From the NCBI GenBank assembly GCA_029263395.1, contig JAJCXO010000046.1, positions 1-41,437 on the forward strand: a stretch of DNA of 41,437 bases, given 5' to 3'. The notes beneath the pieces were generated by a model, which saw nothing but the letters and a program-made list of their open reading frames with translations, was not told where the DNA came from and made no database searches. The first letter of the stretch is position 1. Every line of letters starts with the position of its first letter. Of this stretch, positions 1-7,576 are shown piece by piece. The position numbers and the translations under genes were made by a program. The DNA comes from Acidobacteriota bacterium. Lineage in GTDB: Bacteria; Acidobacteriota; Thermoanaerobaculia; Multivoradales; J023.

Positions 1-810
1 CCGAGAGCAGTCATAACAGTTGCCATGCCCACGGATTTCACCCAGAATCGGCGCACCTCGTTCGAGCGCGGAGCCTGCTTCCTCGAGCATCAACAGCCCC
101 GCTCCTTCGCCCAGGCGGAAACCACCGCGCCGAGCGTCGAACGGCACCGAACACGCATCATCCCCGTCGCCTGCCAGCATGCCTGCCTGGCGAAAGCCGT
201 AGAACGACTCGAAACACAGTTCGTCGGCTCCACCGGCTAAAACCGCGTTCGAGCGCCCGGTCCGAATGGCCTCCGTGGCATAACCCAACGCCTGCAGGCC
301 AGCCGCAGTGCCGCCCGCGACGGTCGAATTGATACCGCGCAAACTATGCCAAATAGCAGTTTGGCCAGCAGCAGCGTTGATTACGCTGTTGGCAAAGTCA
401 AACGGCTTGGCATATTTGGGACCGGCGACCAACGCCCGCTGATCGAACGACGAGATCGTATGGACACTGCCGAACATCGTCCCAAGGACCAATCCGACGT
501 CGTGCTCTTGGCGCAACTCCGGCGTCCAACCACTGGCTGCAAACGCTTGATGTGCTGCAACAATGACCAACCTGGCAGCACGATCAACCGGCCTCAGATT
601 GACCTTGCCGAGATACTTCAGGGGATCGAAGTCCTGCACTTCCCCTGCCAGGCAGAGGCCAAGCTTCTCGGTGTCGAACAGGCTGAGAGGTTGGATACCG
701 CTCTTGCCTTCGACCAACGCTTGATGAAAATCTGCTGGATTATCACCGAGAGACGACACCATGCCGATCCCGGTTACAACCACTCGGCGCGAGGATCGAC
801 TTGGACTCAT
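1..810 (-). CDS. Beta-ketoacyl synthase-like chain-length-factor subunit (partial, window edge)
   Basis: The 270 visible residues form the N-terminal two thirds of a FabB/FabF-fold ketosynthase; the C-terminus lies beyond the window. The start ATG at 810 overlaps the stop of the upstream ketosynthase as ATGA, which implies translational coupling. The nucleophile region reads VAGGTAAGLQ, and alignment by eye with the neighbour's IPAACAAGNY puts Thr168 where the catalytic Cys should be. Other family signatures are intact (AGGAD near 192-196, GEGAGLLMLE near 234-243). Loss of Cys beside an intact ketosynthase and an ACP is the hallmark of KS-beta/chain-length factors in type II polyketide and aryl-polyene-type systems, where this subunit sets chain length rather than condensing. 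A regular FabF is unlikely. The catalytic His residues fall outside the window, so they cannot be checked. Confidence 0.85.
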   Translation of the reverse strand, partial: MSPSRSSRRVVVTGIGMVSSLGDNPADFHQALVEGKSGIQPLSLFDTEKLGLCLAGEVQDFDPLKYLGKVNLRPVDRAARLVIVAAHQAFAASGWTPELRQEHDVGLVLGTMFGSVHTISSFDQRALVAGPKYAKPFDFANSVINAAAGQTAIWHSLRGINSTVAGGTAAGLQALGYATEAIRTGRSNAVLAGGADELCFESFYGFRQAGMLAGDGDDACSVPFDARRGGFRLGEGAGLLMLEEAGSALERGAPILGEIRGHGNCYDCSR

Positions 811-2021
811 AGTTGACATTTCTCGAAGATCACCGATGCGTTGTTACCACCGAATGCGTAAGCGTTGTTCATCGCCACATCAACCCGCTGTTCACGGGCC
901 TCGTTGGGCACGTAGTCGAGGTCACATTCCGGGTCTGGATCTTGGAAGTGGGCGGTCGGAGGAATACGGTCTGTCGCAACAGCCAACGCACAGACCGCCG
1001 CTTCGATTGCCGACGCGGCACCCATCGTGTGACCTATCATCGATTTGATCGAGCTCATCGGTACGTTGTAAGCGGCTTCCCCGAAGACCCGCTTGACGGC
1101 GCTGGTTTCCTGGCGATCGTTGGTTGGCGTACCGGTCCCGTGAGCGCTGATGTAGCCGACATCGGATGGCTTCCGAGAACTGTCGGTGAGCGCCCTCGAC
1201 ATGGCCCGGGCAGCCCCCTCGGGGTGCGCAGCTGTCATATGGTGCGCATCACACGACAAACCATAGCCGGTGATCTCAGCGTAAACCTCTCCACCACGGG
1301 CCAACACCCGGTCTAGCGGCTCGAGCACCAAAACTGCGGCGCCTTCTCCGGGGATCATGCCCTTGCGGTGGAGGTCGAAGGGTTGGCAAACCTCCGGTGC
1401 GATTGCACCCAGCCTGGCAAAACCGGTGTAGGTGATGCGTGAGAACGAATCTGCACCCCCTGCAACCATCACGTCCGCACGCCCCGACCTCAGAATATCG
1501 AAAGCATGCGCCAAGGCGTAATTGCCGGCAGCACAAGCTGCTGGGATCATGACGTTGACACCAGCAAAGTCCAGCTCACTGGCAACGTGGCCAGCAATGA
1601 CATGGCACGGATAACGAGTGATGAACTCCGGGCCGACGTGATCCAGATCGTCCGCCACAACATGATCGTCGAATAGCTCGACCTCACGCGGTTCACCAGA
1701 AGTTGTGCCCATGACCACTCCCGCACGCTCGGGCTCGATGGACGACATATCGATTCCCGCATCGGCGACCGCCTGCCGAGCCGCAGCAACCGCGAGTTGA
1801 GAAGCCCGTCCAACCTGCGAAATATCGAGCCGGCTGAAGTAGGGCGCAGGGTCAAAGTCCTTGATCTCGGCACCGACGTGAACGCTGTAATTGGTTGTGT
1901 CGAAGGATTCGACTTGGCCAATGCCACAACGGCCGGCCAGGAGGTTTTCCCAAACCTCTTCCCGGCCCGAACCTACGGGAGTCACCGCGCCGATGCCGGT
2001 CACGGCGATGCGCTGCTGCAC
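807..2021 (-). CDS. Beta-ketoacyl-ACP synthase (FabF/KS-alpha type)
   Basis: A 404-aa, full-length FabF-family enzyme that would catalyse decarboxylative Claisen condensation of an acyl group with malonyl-ACP. The active-site Cys163 lies in PAACAAGN; His294 in AHGTGTPT, Lys326 in SSIKSMIG and His331 in GHTMGAAS complete the catalytic set. The C-terminal NNAYAFGGNNAS is also typical. The start is GTG, two bases after the stop of the ACP gene, and the gene ends in an ATGA overlap with the Cys-less paralogue. The order ACP, KS, KS-beta resembles a minimal type II PKS or aryl-polyene-like FAS unit rather than housekeeping fab genes, because no fabD, fabG or fabH flanks it. The product cannot be predicted from what is visible. 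Confidence 0.92.
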   Translation of the reverse strand: MQQRIAVTGIGAVTPVGSGREEVWENLLAGRCGIGQVESFDTTNYSVHVGAEIKDFDPAPYFSRLDISQVGRASQLAVAAARQAVADAGIDMSSIEPERAGVVMGTTSGEPREVELFDDHVVADDLDHVGPEFITRYPCHVIAGHVASELDFAGVNVMIPAACAAGNYALAHAFDILRSGRADVMVAGGADSFSRITYTGFARLGAIAPEVCQPFDLHRKGMIPGEGAAVLVLEPLDRVLARGGEVYAEITGYGLSCDAHHMTAAHPEGAARAMSRALTDSSRKPSDVGYISAHGTGTPTNDRQETSAVKRVFGEAAYNVPMSSIKSMIGHTMGAASAIEAAVCALAVATDRIPPTAHFQDPDPECDLDYVPNEAREQRVDVAMNNAYAFGGNNASVIFEKCQL

Positions 2022-2023
2022 TG

Positions 2024-2278
2024 TTATGCCGCTCGCTCAGCCAGGCACTGCTGGACGAGGTCGACGGTATCCTGAACCGTGCGGAGCTCGCCCAGCTTCT
2101 CCTCCGGGACTCCGAGCTTGAACTCATAGTCCACGTCAACGCCAATCTCGAGCAATGACAGGGAATCGAGTTGAAGATCTTCAACAAACGAAGCCCGATC
2201 ACCGATCTCGGTCGGATCGATGTTCGTCACGTTCGAGATGACCTCTTTGATCTTGCCACGTATCTGTTCAATATCCAT
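2024..2278 (-). CDS. Acyl carrier protein
   Basis: An 84-aa acidic four-helix carrier protein. Ser39 in the motif LQLDSLSLLE is the expected 4'-phosphopantetheine attachment site, so the protein would tether growing acyl or polyketide intermediates for the two ketosynthase-like proteins encoded directly downstream. The start at 2278 is preferred over an upstream in-frame start at 2302, because an AAGGAGG ribosome-binding site lies 7 bases before the ATG at 2278 and overlaps the longer version. It is the first gene of an apparent three-gene operon (ACP, KS, KS-beta). The motif has DSLS followed by LLEI, a normal pathway-type ACP arrangement. Confidence 0.92.
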   Translation of the reverse strand: MDIEQIRGKIKEVISNVTNIDPTEIGDRASFVEDLQLDSLSLLEIGVDVDYEFKLGVPEEKLGELRTVQDTVDLVQQCLAERAA

Positions 2279-2440
2279 AAGTAGGCCTCCTTGGTCCTCC
2301 ACAACAATTCACAGCCACTGAGAGTCTCTCGTTTCCAGGAGATTTCATCGGGTTTGAATCCTCAGTTCAGAGCCTAGACTGGCCCTCCGAGTCGATCCAG
2401 CAGCACTGGGTCTTGAATGCGGACACAAGCCTAACAGTCC

Positions 2441-2452
2441 TTCACCGGTGAA
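2441..2452. promoter_or_regulatory. Perfect 12-bp palindrome upstream of the ACP operon
   Basis: TTCACCGGTGAA is a perfect inverted repeat about 160 bases upstream of the ACP start, in the 269-bp gap between the ACP gene and the LuxR-type regulator. It could be an operator for one of the adjacent LuxR-HTH proteins, which bind two-fold symmetric sites. That is inference from position and symmetry only. Confidence 0.35.
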
Positions 2453-2547
2453 CAATAGATCCGGCGATGCATAAAGGATCTTAGCCATTTTGAACGAGGG
2501 TCTAGATGGGAACTGTTGTAGATCTAAAAAGGGTTCACAGGGATCCT

Positions 2548-3258
2548 TCAAACTCTCCTTCTGCGGTTCTCGAACTTCACTACGGACGGCCTCGGCAACG
2601 GATCCTCCAGCAATCCGGCTTCGTAGGCCAAACGAATGGCCTCGCGCCGTCGCTTGACCTGAAACTTGTCCAATATCTTGTGGACATGATTCTTGACCGT
2701 CGGCAACTTGATTTGCAGCTGCTGCGCGATCTCTTTATTGCGTAAGCCTGCAGCCACCAATTGCAGAACTTCCGACTCTCTCGGAGTCAACTGGACTGCG
2801 GGATCGATAGTGCGGGTGCAGCGTTGCGACGGATGGCTGGCCAACTCTTCGATTCTGGCGAGAACCGAAGCCGCAACCTGCGGTGAACAAGGGGTCTGGC
2901 CACGACTCACAGCTTCGATCGTTTCCAGCATCTCGGAAAAAGATGCCTCCCGAGAAACGTATCCGGTCGCTCCAGCCTCGATGTAATCCAGGATTTCGTC
3001 GCTACCCTCGTTGCCCAAGAACAAGATGTTGAGTTTCGGGTTCGTCTCACGAAGCTCGCGGATCGTCTCGCAGACCTCACGTTTCCCTAGGCTGGCATCC
3101 ACCAGGACAACATCCGTCTCCAGGGTGCGCAGCTGGTCGATCGCGTCATCTCTGCTATCCGACGAACCAACACAAGTCACGGCGCCATGGCTGCTCAACG
3201 AGCCGACGATGGCCTCGGAGAGAAGTCGGTAACGATGGATTAGGAAGACGTCAACCAC
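2548..3258 (-). CDS. NarL/FixJ-type response regulator with atypical receiver and LuxR HTH
   Basis: A 236-aa protein with an N-terminal receiver-like domain (about 1-120) and a C-terminal LuxR/GerE HTH (about 155-215, LTPRESEVLQLVAAG then KEIAQQL and TVKNHVHKIL). The receiver keeps an Asp54 at the phosphoacceptor position (VVLVDASLG) but lacks the acidic pair that binds magnesium (IHRYR where IVDDHP is usual) and has Arg103 in place of the conserved Lys. Normal phosphorylation by a histidine kinase is therefore doubtful, and the domain may sense something else or simply dimerise. The start is GTG. It is the third of three tandem same-strand regulators and lies just upstream of the ACP-KS operon, so that operon is a plausible target (inference). 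Confidence 0.85.
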   Translation of the reverse strand: MVDVFLIHRYRLLSEAIVGSLSSHGAVTCVGSSDSRDDAIDQLRTLETDVVLVDASLGKREVCETIRELRETNPKLNILFLGNEGSDEILDYIEAGATGYVSREASFSEMLETIEAVSRGQTPCSPQVAASVLARIEELASHPSQRCTRTIDPAVQLTPRESEVLQLVAAGLRNKEIAQQLQIKLPTVKNHVHKILDKFQVKRRREAIRLAYEAGLLEDPLPRPSVVKFENRRRRV

Positions 3259-3416
3259 GGAGTCATCTCTCTCAGCCAGTGCAGAACCTCGTCCACTGTC
3301 GCAAGACCGTTACAGTACGGCGAGGTGGCCACCCTCGCCAAAATTGCCGAGACCGCCAGCACAGCCCTACACCAAGTGTTCGAGCTCGCGCAGTGCAACT
3401 GCCTTTGCCCCGCAGG

Positions 3417-3785
3417 TCAACGCTCGGCGCTAGCTTGCCTAAGTGTCGACAGCAACACGCTATTGTTGGTGCTCTGAAGCTTTTCTTTGAGTAAGACCTG
3501 ACGGTAGAGAACTGCTCTGCCGCCGTCCGGCGCCAGCGCCAGGACCAAGACGTCCGGATACTCAGCGAGGAGGTGGCTAGTAATTGCTGGCTCGCCTGTA
3601 GCGGGAAGCGTCGTGACCACCACATCCGCCTCCGTTTTCCGGACAGCATAGAGAATCTCCAGAGGGTCGAGTGCCTCTCCTACGACCTGCATATCGCCTT
3701 GGCCGCCGATGAGCTCCCGTAGGAGTTCACGAAGCATCTTTGGCCTATTGGCCAATAGAATCTTCAACTTCGCCCAATCCCGCAT
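3417..3785 (-). CDS. Stand-alone pseudo-receiver domain protein
   Basis: About 122 aa that read as a receiver fold without an output domain: KILLANRPKMLRELL, then a beta strand ADVVVTTLP, then VLVLALAP. Every phosphorylation residue is gone: Ala-Asn replaces the acidic pair and Thr replaces the phosphoacceptor Asp in VVVTTLP. It is flanked on both sides by LuxR-type regulators with better preserved receivers and probably arose by duplication and loss of the HTH. It may act as a dimerisation partner or decoy. The start at Met 3785 is chosen because the fold begins right after it; an upstream start at 3833 would add a Gly-rich, non-homologous stretch. Function is unknown and homology to receivers is by eye. 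Confidence 0.6.
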   Translation of the reverse strand: MRDWAKLKILLANRPKMLRELLRELIGGQGDMQVVGEALDPLEILYAVRKTEADVVVTTLPATGEPAITSHLLAEYPDVLVLALAPDGGRAVLYRQVLLKEKLQSTNNSVLLSTLRQASAER

Positions 3786-3898
3786 TGTTGGGCCAAGGCC
3801 AGATCCCCACCCAACCTCGGCTAGAATGCCCATCGACCGTTCAGATCTCTTTTTTTATCCTAGTCGTTCTCCTTGTCACAATGAACCACTCGATTCAG

Positions 3899-3922
3899 AA
3901 AAGATCTATCGAGGCATAGATC
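3899..3922 (-). terminator. Possible intrinsic terminator after the first LuxR-type regulator
   Basis: Read on the minus strand, GATCTAT and ATAGATC form a 7-bp stem around a 6-base loop, followed directly by TTTT. It sits about 45 bases past the stop of the regulator gene ending at 3969. The stem is AT-rich and short, so efficiency is uncertain. Confidence 0.4.
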
Positions 3923-3968
3923 CCCCGAGGCTCTCGCCAAACCGAACCCCGCTTCACCGAGGCTTCGG

Positions 3969-4649
3969 TCATCTCTCGGCAACCCTTTGCGGCCGCAACC
4001 AATGGCGGGCGTAAGCGTGCTCGACGGCTTCTCTACGATCCTGCACGTGAAGCTTTTCCAGAATGTGATGGACATGATTCTTCACGGTATAGACCGACAA
4101 AGCCAACTGCTCAGCGATGTGACGATTACTCAGACCATGGGCGATCAGCTGCAGGATCTCCATCTCACGAGGAGTGAGCTCGAGCGCTTCCACACGCTCA
4201 CTCCGAGCGCGCTCACGCGACAGCTCGGCTAGCCGTGCAAACATCGAGTAGGCAATCTGTGGCGAGTAGATCGCTTCACCGTTCAACACGCGCTCGATCA
4301 CCCGACAGAGCTCCTCCAACGAAGACTCTTTCGACACACAAGCGCCTGCACCGGCTTCAATACACTTGAGGATTGCCGTTTCAGAATTGCATTGTCCTAA
4401 AACAATGATCTTGACTTGCGGACATTGTTTGCGAGTTCCGCGTACCAACTCGGTAGCAGCTTCGCCTGAGCCATTGAGGTCGATCACCAGAACGTCGGGT
4501 TGATACTCTTCAACCAAGTCTAGGGTGCTCTCTAGATCGTCCGTGTGGTGGGTTACGTGAAAACGCCCGAGCTTATAAAGCATCGAAGCGAGACATTCGC
4601 GGAAAAGGGAATGAGTGCCGGCTATGATCAACCGTGCGGGCCAGCTCAT
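3969..4649 (-). CDS. NarL/FixJ-type response regulator with atypical receiver and LuxR HTH
   Basis: A 226-aa protein with a receiver-like domain followed by a LuxR/GerE HTH (LTPREMEILQLIAHGLSNRH, then SVYTVKNHVHHIL). Asp57 (VLVIDLNG) and Lys107 (CVSKESS) are present, but the acidic pair is replaced by Gly11-Thr12 (IAGTHSLFREC), so magnesium-dependent phosphorylation should be impaired. The start at 4649 is chosen because AGGAG lies 9 bases before it; an in-frame ATG at 4670 has a less typical leader. Sequence and architecture mark it as a paralogue of the regulator at 2548-3258. It is divergent from the propeller protein at 4994 across an AT-rich gap with phased repeats, so it may regulate both itself and that gene (inference). 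Confidence 0.85.
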   Translation of the reverse strand: MSWPARLIIAGTHSLFRECLASMLYKLGRFHVTHHTDDLESTLDLVEEYQPDVLVIDLNGSGEAATELVRGTRKQCPQVKIIVLGQCNSETAILKCIEAGAGACVSKESSLEELCRVIERVLNGEAIYSPQIAYSMFARLAELSRERARSERVEALELTPREMEILQLIAHGLSNRHIAEQLALSVYTVKNHVHHILEKLHVQDRREAVEHAYARHWLRPQRVAER

Positions 4650-4705
4650 GAAATGCTTCTCCTGGTTCATTCACCGCCCCCCGACGACTAATGATCCACA
4701 ACTGC

Positions 4706-4758
4706 GTCGCGATGTTTAGTTTCTGTCGCGATGTTTAGGTTTCTGTCGCAATGTCTAG
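4706..4758. promoter_or_regulatory. Three phased 14-bp direct repeats in a divergent intergenic region
   Basis: GTCGCGATGTTTAG occurs at 4706 and 4725, and a two-mismatch copy (GTCGCAATGTCTAG) at 4745. The spacings are 19 and 20 bases, close to two helical turns, so bound proteins would line up on one DNA face. The array lies 57 bases upstream of the regulator start (4649) and 236 bases upstream of the propeller gene (4994), within a conspicuously AT-rich stretch. It is probably an operator or activator array, perhaps bound by the adjacent LuxR-HTH protein. Confidence 0.55.
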
Positions 4759-4784
4759 TTCGATTTTTAGGAATTATGCCACTC

Positions 4785-4798
4785 TCTTTCTAGAAAGA
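4785..4798. promoter_or_regulatory. Perfect 14-bp palindrome
   Basis: TCTTTCTAGAAAGA is an exact inverted repeat, 26 bases past the triple direct repeat in the same divergent gap. It could be a dimeric repressor site. There is no evidence beyond symmetry and position. Confidence 0.35.
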
Positions 4799-4993
4799 AA
4801 AGACAAAAAATCGAAAGACCCCAATAAAGCAAACAATCTTTCAAAAAAGAGATAAACACAAAATCAAACTTATCTACCCTCACCTGATTTCTGTGCTCTT
4901 TGCCAAACGACTAGAACTTACTCGAAAAACACAAAGATCCAGCCAAAACCAGATCAAGGATCCACACCCTAGAACCGGGTAGGATACCGGCCG

Positions 4994-7576
4994 ATGCTCT
5001 CAACGTTGTCCAGAATCTTGATCGCGAGCCAGTGCGTCAGCCTCTTTCTGGGCTCTCCGGCTTTGGCCGGGCGTTTGCCATTCCGCCACTATCTGACCGC
5101 TGACGGTCTACCACAGAGCCAGGTATTGACCCTGCTGCAAGACAGCAGAGGCGAACTTTGGGTAGGCACTTGGAGCGGCGCCGCCCGGTTTGACGGCACT
5201 CGATTCCGGTCTATAGCCCTGCGCTCTGGTCTGCCGAGTTCATTCGTTTTCGACATCGTAGAGGACGCTGAGCACAACCTCTGGTTCGCTGCTGGCGACG
5301 GGTTGGCGCGGATTAATGCCGGAGACCGATCCAAGGTGATTCCGATCGCGTCTCCCTTGTTCGACGACCCGACTCCGATCTCTGTCAGGGACCTTTATAT
5401 CGACCATCAAGGCACCTTGTGGGCGGCAGCACAACGTGGTGGCATCGTCTACCTGCAGGACGGAAAACCAATGCGGGTCGCAACCCCCGACATCGAAACC
5501 GACGCCCTCAACGTCCTGACCGAGACCTTGGACGGCGAGCTCCTGCTCGGAACACGAGACGGTATCTTTCGGGTTGGGCGTGACGGAAGCACGCGCTGGA
5601 ATCTACAACCGGGCCCGTGGAACGAGCCCATCACCTTGCTCCATACCACTGAGGACGGGGTATTGCTGTTCTCGACTCCGCAAAGCTTGTGGCAATGGCA
5701 AGGAGAGACCGCAACCGAATGGACCTACCGCGGTCAATCGATCGGCCAAGGCCGAGCTGTGGCTGCCGACTCCGCAGAGACGTTGTGGATCGCAACCGAA
5801 AATGGGCTCTATCGTCAACAGGCCTCAGAAGACTTGGTTCGATTGGGGCTCGCGGAGGGACTCCCAAACCAGGACCGCTTTTATGCTTTGCTCGAGGACC
5901 GCGAAAGTAACCTATGGATCGGTTCGGACGGTGGTCTAACGATGTTCGCTGGCGATCTCTTTCGCATTTTCTTGACTGAAGATGGACTAGGCAACGCATC
6001 TGTTTGGAGTCTCGGAGCCGATATCGACGGAAGTTTGCTGGTCGGTACGGAAGGCGGTGTCTTTCGCTTCGATGGCAAACGCTCGACCCCGTGGCAGGAG
6101 CCCAACCCACTGAGTGGCGAGATGGTGAGAGTGATACTCACCGACAGCGCAGGACGGCAGTGGTTCGGTACTCGCAACAACGGTCTCTACCGATGGGACG
6201 GCCAGAGTTGGAGACATTTCGAGCCGCCAGAGTTTCCAGCCCGCCGACTCTACGGCGCTCACCTCGATCAACACGACGTGATTTGGTTCGCCACTCGGCG
6301 CGGGCTCGTCCGCTTCGCGGAAGAAGCGTTCGAGCTCTGGGATCACGACGACGGTTTACCTAGTTACCTAGCGTTGATGGTTGGCGAGGATCTCGAGGGC
6401 AGGATCGTGGCCGCTACCAGCGAAGGAATGGCTCGGCTCGATGGAGATCGATTTATCGTCCCACCGGAATTCGAGATTCTCGAGGGTGTGGCGGTCCGAG
6501 CCTTCCTCTATGCTCAGGACGGTTCGCTGTGGGCAGGAACCGACGGACGCGGACTCTACCGATATTTCGAAGGCGAATGGACCACGCTGCTGGCGGATCG
6601 CGATAACACCAAAGGCACCCGTGACGGCCCCTCGGACGATTTCACTTGGGGTTTGATACAAGATACCGGCGGGCGAATCTGGCTCGCCACCAATCACGGC
6701 CTCGATATGTTCAATGGTGAACGGTGGATCAACTTCTCGAAGCGCGACGGATTGATCGAAGATGAGTTGTCGGCCTACGCTGCCCTCGCGACCCCGGATG
6801 GTGCCGCTTGGTTCGGGTTCCCCAACAACGGTGGGTTGGTACATTTTCCGCCTGAGATTCGTGACACCAATCTGACACCGCCGATCGTTCGGATCACCTC
6901 GGTCGAGACCCTCCGTCAGCAATTCGTCGAAGAACCATTCCAAGTGTCCGTCCCCTGGGATGAGCGGGACGTCACCTTCTCTTTCGTCGGGATCTCATTT
7001 CGCGACGCTCGCAATGTGGTCTACCACTCGCGACTCGAAGGCTATGATCAGGCCTACAGTGCTCCGAGCTCCGATACTAGTGTGAGATATACCAACCTCG
7101 GCCCCGGCTCCTACCGTTTCCTGGTTGAAGCAGCTGGCTCGGACGGTCAATGGACCGCAGCCGAAGCTCCCGTCGAACTCACCATTGCAGCCCCATTTTG
7201 GCGCCGGGGATGGTTCGCCGGACTCTGCGCGTTGGCTGTCGTCACCCTTGTCGCAACCTCTCACCGCATTCGTCTGAAGCGATTCGCGGCAAAAAATAGA
7301 GAGCTGGAAGCGCGGGTGGTGGAACGGACCAGCGAGCTGATTGACGAAAAAAGGAAAGTCGAAGACGCCCTGGCTCAAGTCAAAACTCTCAGTGGCATGC
7401 TCCCAATCTGCTCCTCGTGCAAGAAGGTGCGCGACGACCGCGGTTATTGGGAACGCATCGAAGTCTACATCCGCGACCGCTCAGAGGCCGAATTCACTCA
7501 CGGGCTGTGCCCTGGCTGCGTCGAAGACTACTTCGACACGATGCCCCCCAAGTCGAATCACGGGTCAGACACCTGA
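4994..7576 (+). CDS. Propeller/Y_Y_Y membrane sensor protein with C-terminal CxxC zinc-ribbon-like motif
   Basis: An 860-aa protein with a signal peptide (1-25), then about twelve two-component-regulator propeller repeats of the form LLVGTEGGVFRFDG or LWIGSDGGLTMF (30-615), a Y_Y_Y Ig-like domain (about 640-725, ending SYRFLVEA), one membrane helix (GWFAGLCALAVVTLVAT, about 737-755) and a cytoplasmic coiled coil (770-800). Such proteins usually end in a histidine kinase or diguanylate cyclase. This one ends instead in a short module with LPICSSCKKVRDDRGYW and LCPGCVEDYF, giving a CxxC/CxxC pair. Similar tails are known at the ends of PAS and receiver proteins, but their role is not established. 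It is divergent from the degenerate-receiver regulators, so the two may form an unconventional signalling pair. Its 3' end overlaps the convergent lipoprotein gene by 12 bases. Confidence 0.88.
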   Translation: MLSTLSRILIASQCVSLFLGSPALAGRLPFRHYLTADGLPQSQVLTLLQDSRGELWVGTWSGAARFDGTRFRSIALRSGLPSSFVFDIVEDAEHNLWFAAGDGLARINAGDRSKVIPIASPLFDDPTPISVRDLYIDHQGTLWAAAQRGGIVYLQDGKPMRVATPDIETDALNVLTETLDGELLLGTRDGIFRVGRDGSTRWNLQPGPWNEPITLLHTTEDGVLLFSTPQSLWQWQGETATEWTYRGQSIGQGRAVAADSAETLWIATENGLYRQQASEDLVRLGLAEGLPNQDRFYALLEDRESNLWIGSDGGLTMFAGDLFRIFLTEDGLGNASVWSLGADIDGSLLVGTEGGVFRFDGKRSTPWQEPNPLSGEMVRVILTDSAGRQWFGTRNNGLYRWDGQSWRHFEPPEFPARRLYGAHLDQHDVIWFATRRGLVRFAEEAFELWDHDDGLPSYLALMVGEDLEGRIVAATSEGMARLDGDRFIVPPEFEILEGVAVRAFLYAQDGSLWAGTDGRGLYRYFEGEWTTLLADRDNTKGTRDGPSDDFTWGLIQDTGGRIWLATNHGLDMFNGERWINFSKRDGLIEDELSAYAALATPDGAAWFGFPNNGGLVHFPPEIRDTNLTPPIVRITSVETLRQQFVEEPFQVSVPWDERDVTFSFVGISFRDARNVVYHSRLEGYDQAYSAPSSDTSVRYTNLGPGSYRFLVEAAGSDGQWTAAEAPVELTIAAPFWRRGWFAGLCALAVVTLVATSHRIRLKRFAAKNRELEARVVERTSELIDEKRKVEDALAQVKTLSGMLPICSSCKKVRDDRGYWERIEVYIRDRSEAEFTHGLCPGCVEDYFDTMPPKSNHGSDT

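Noticed and set aside
4994-7576. Hybrid two-component histidine kinase
   Set aside because: Propeller and Y_Y_Y domains suggested it, but there is no H-box, no HATPase motifs and no receiver before the stop codon.
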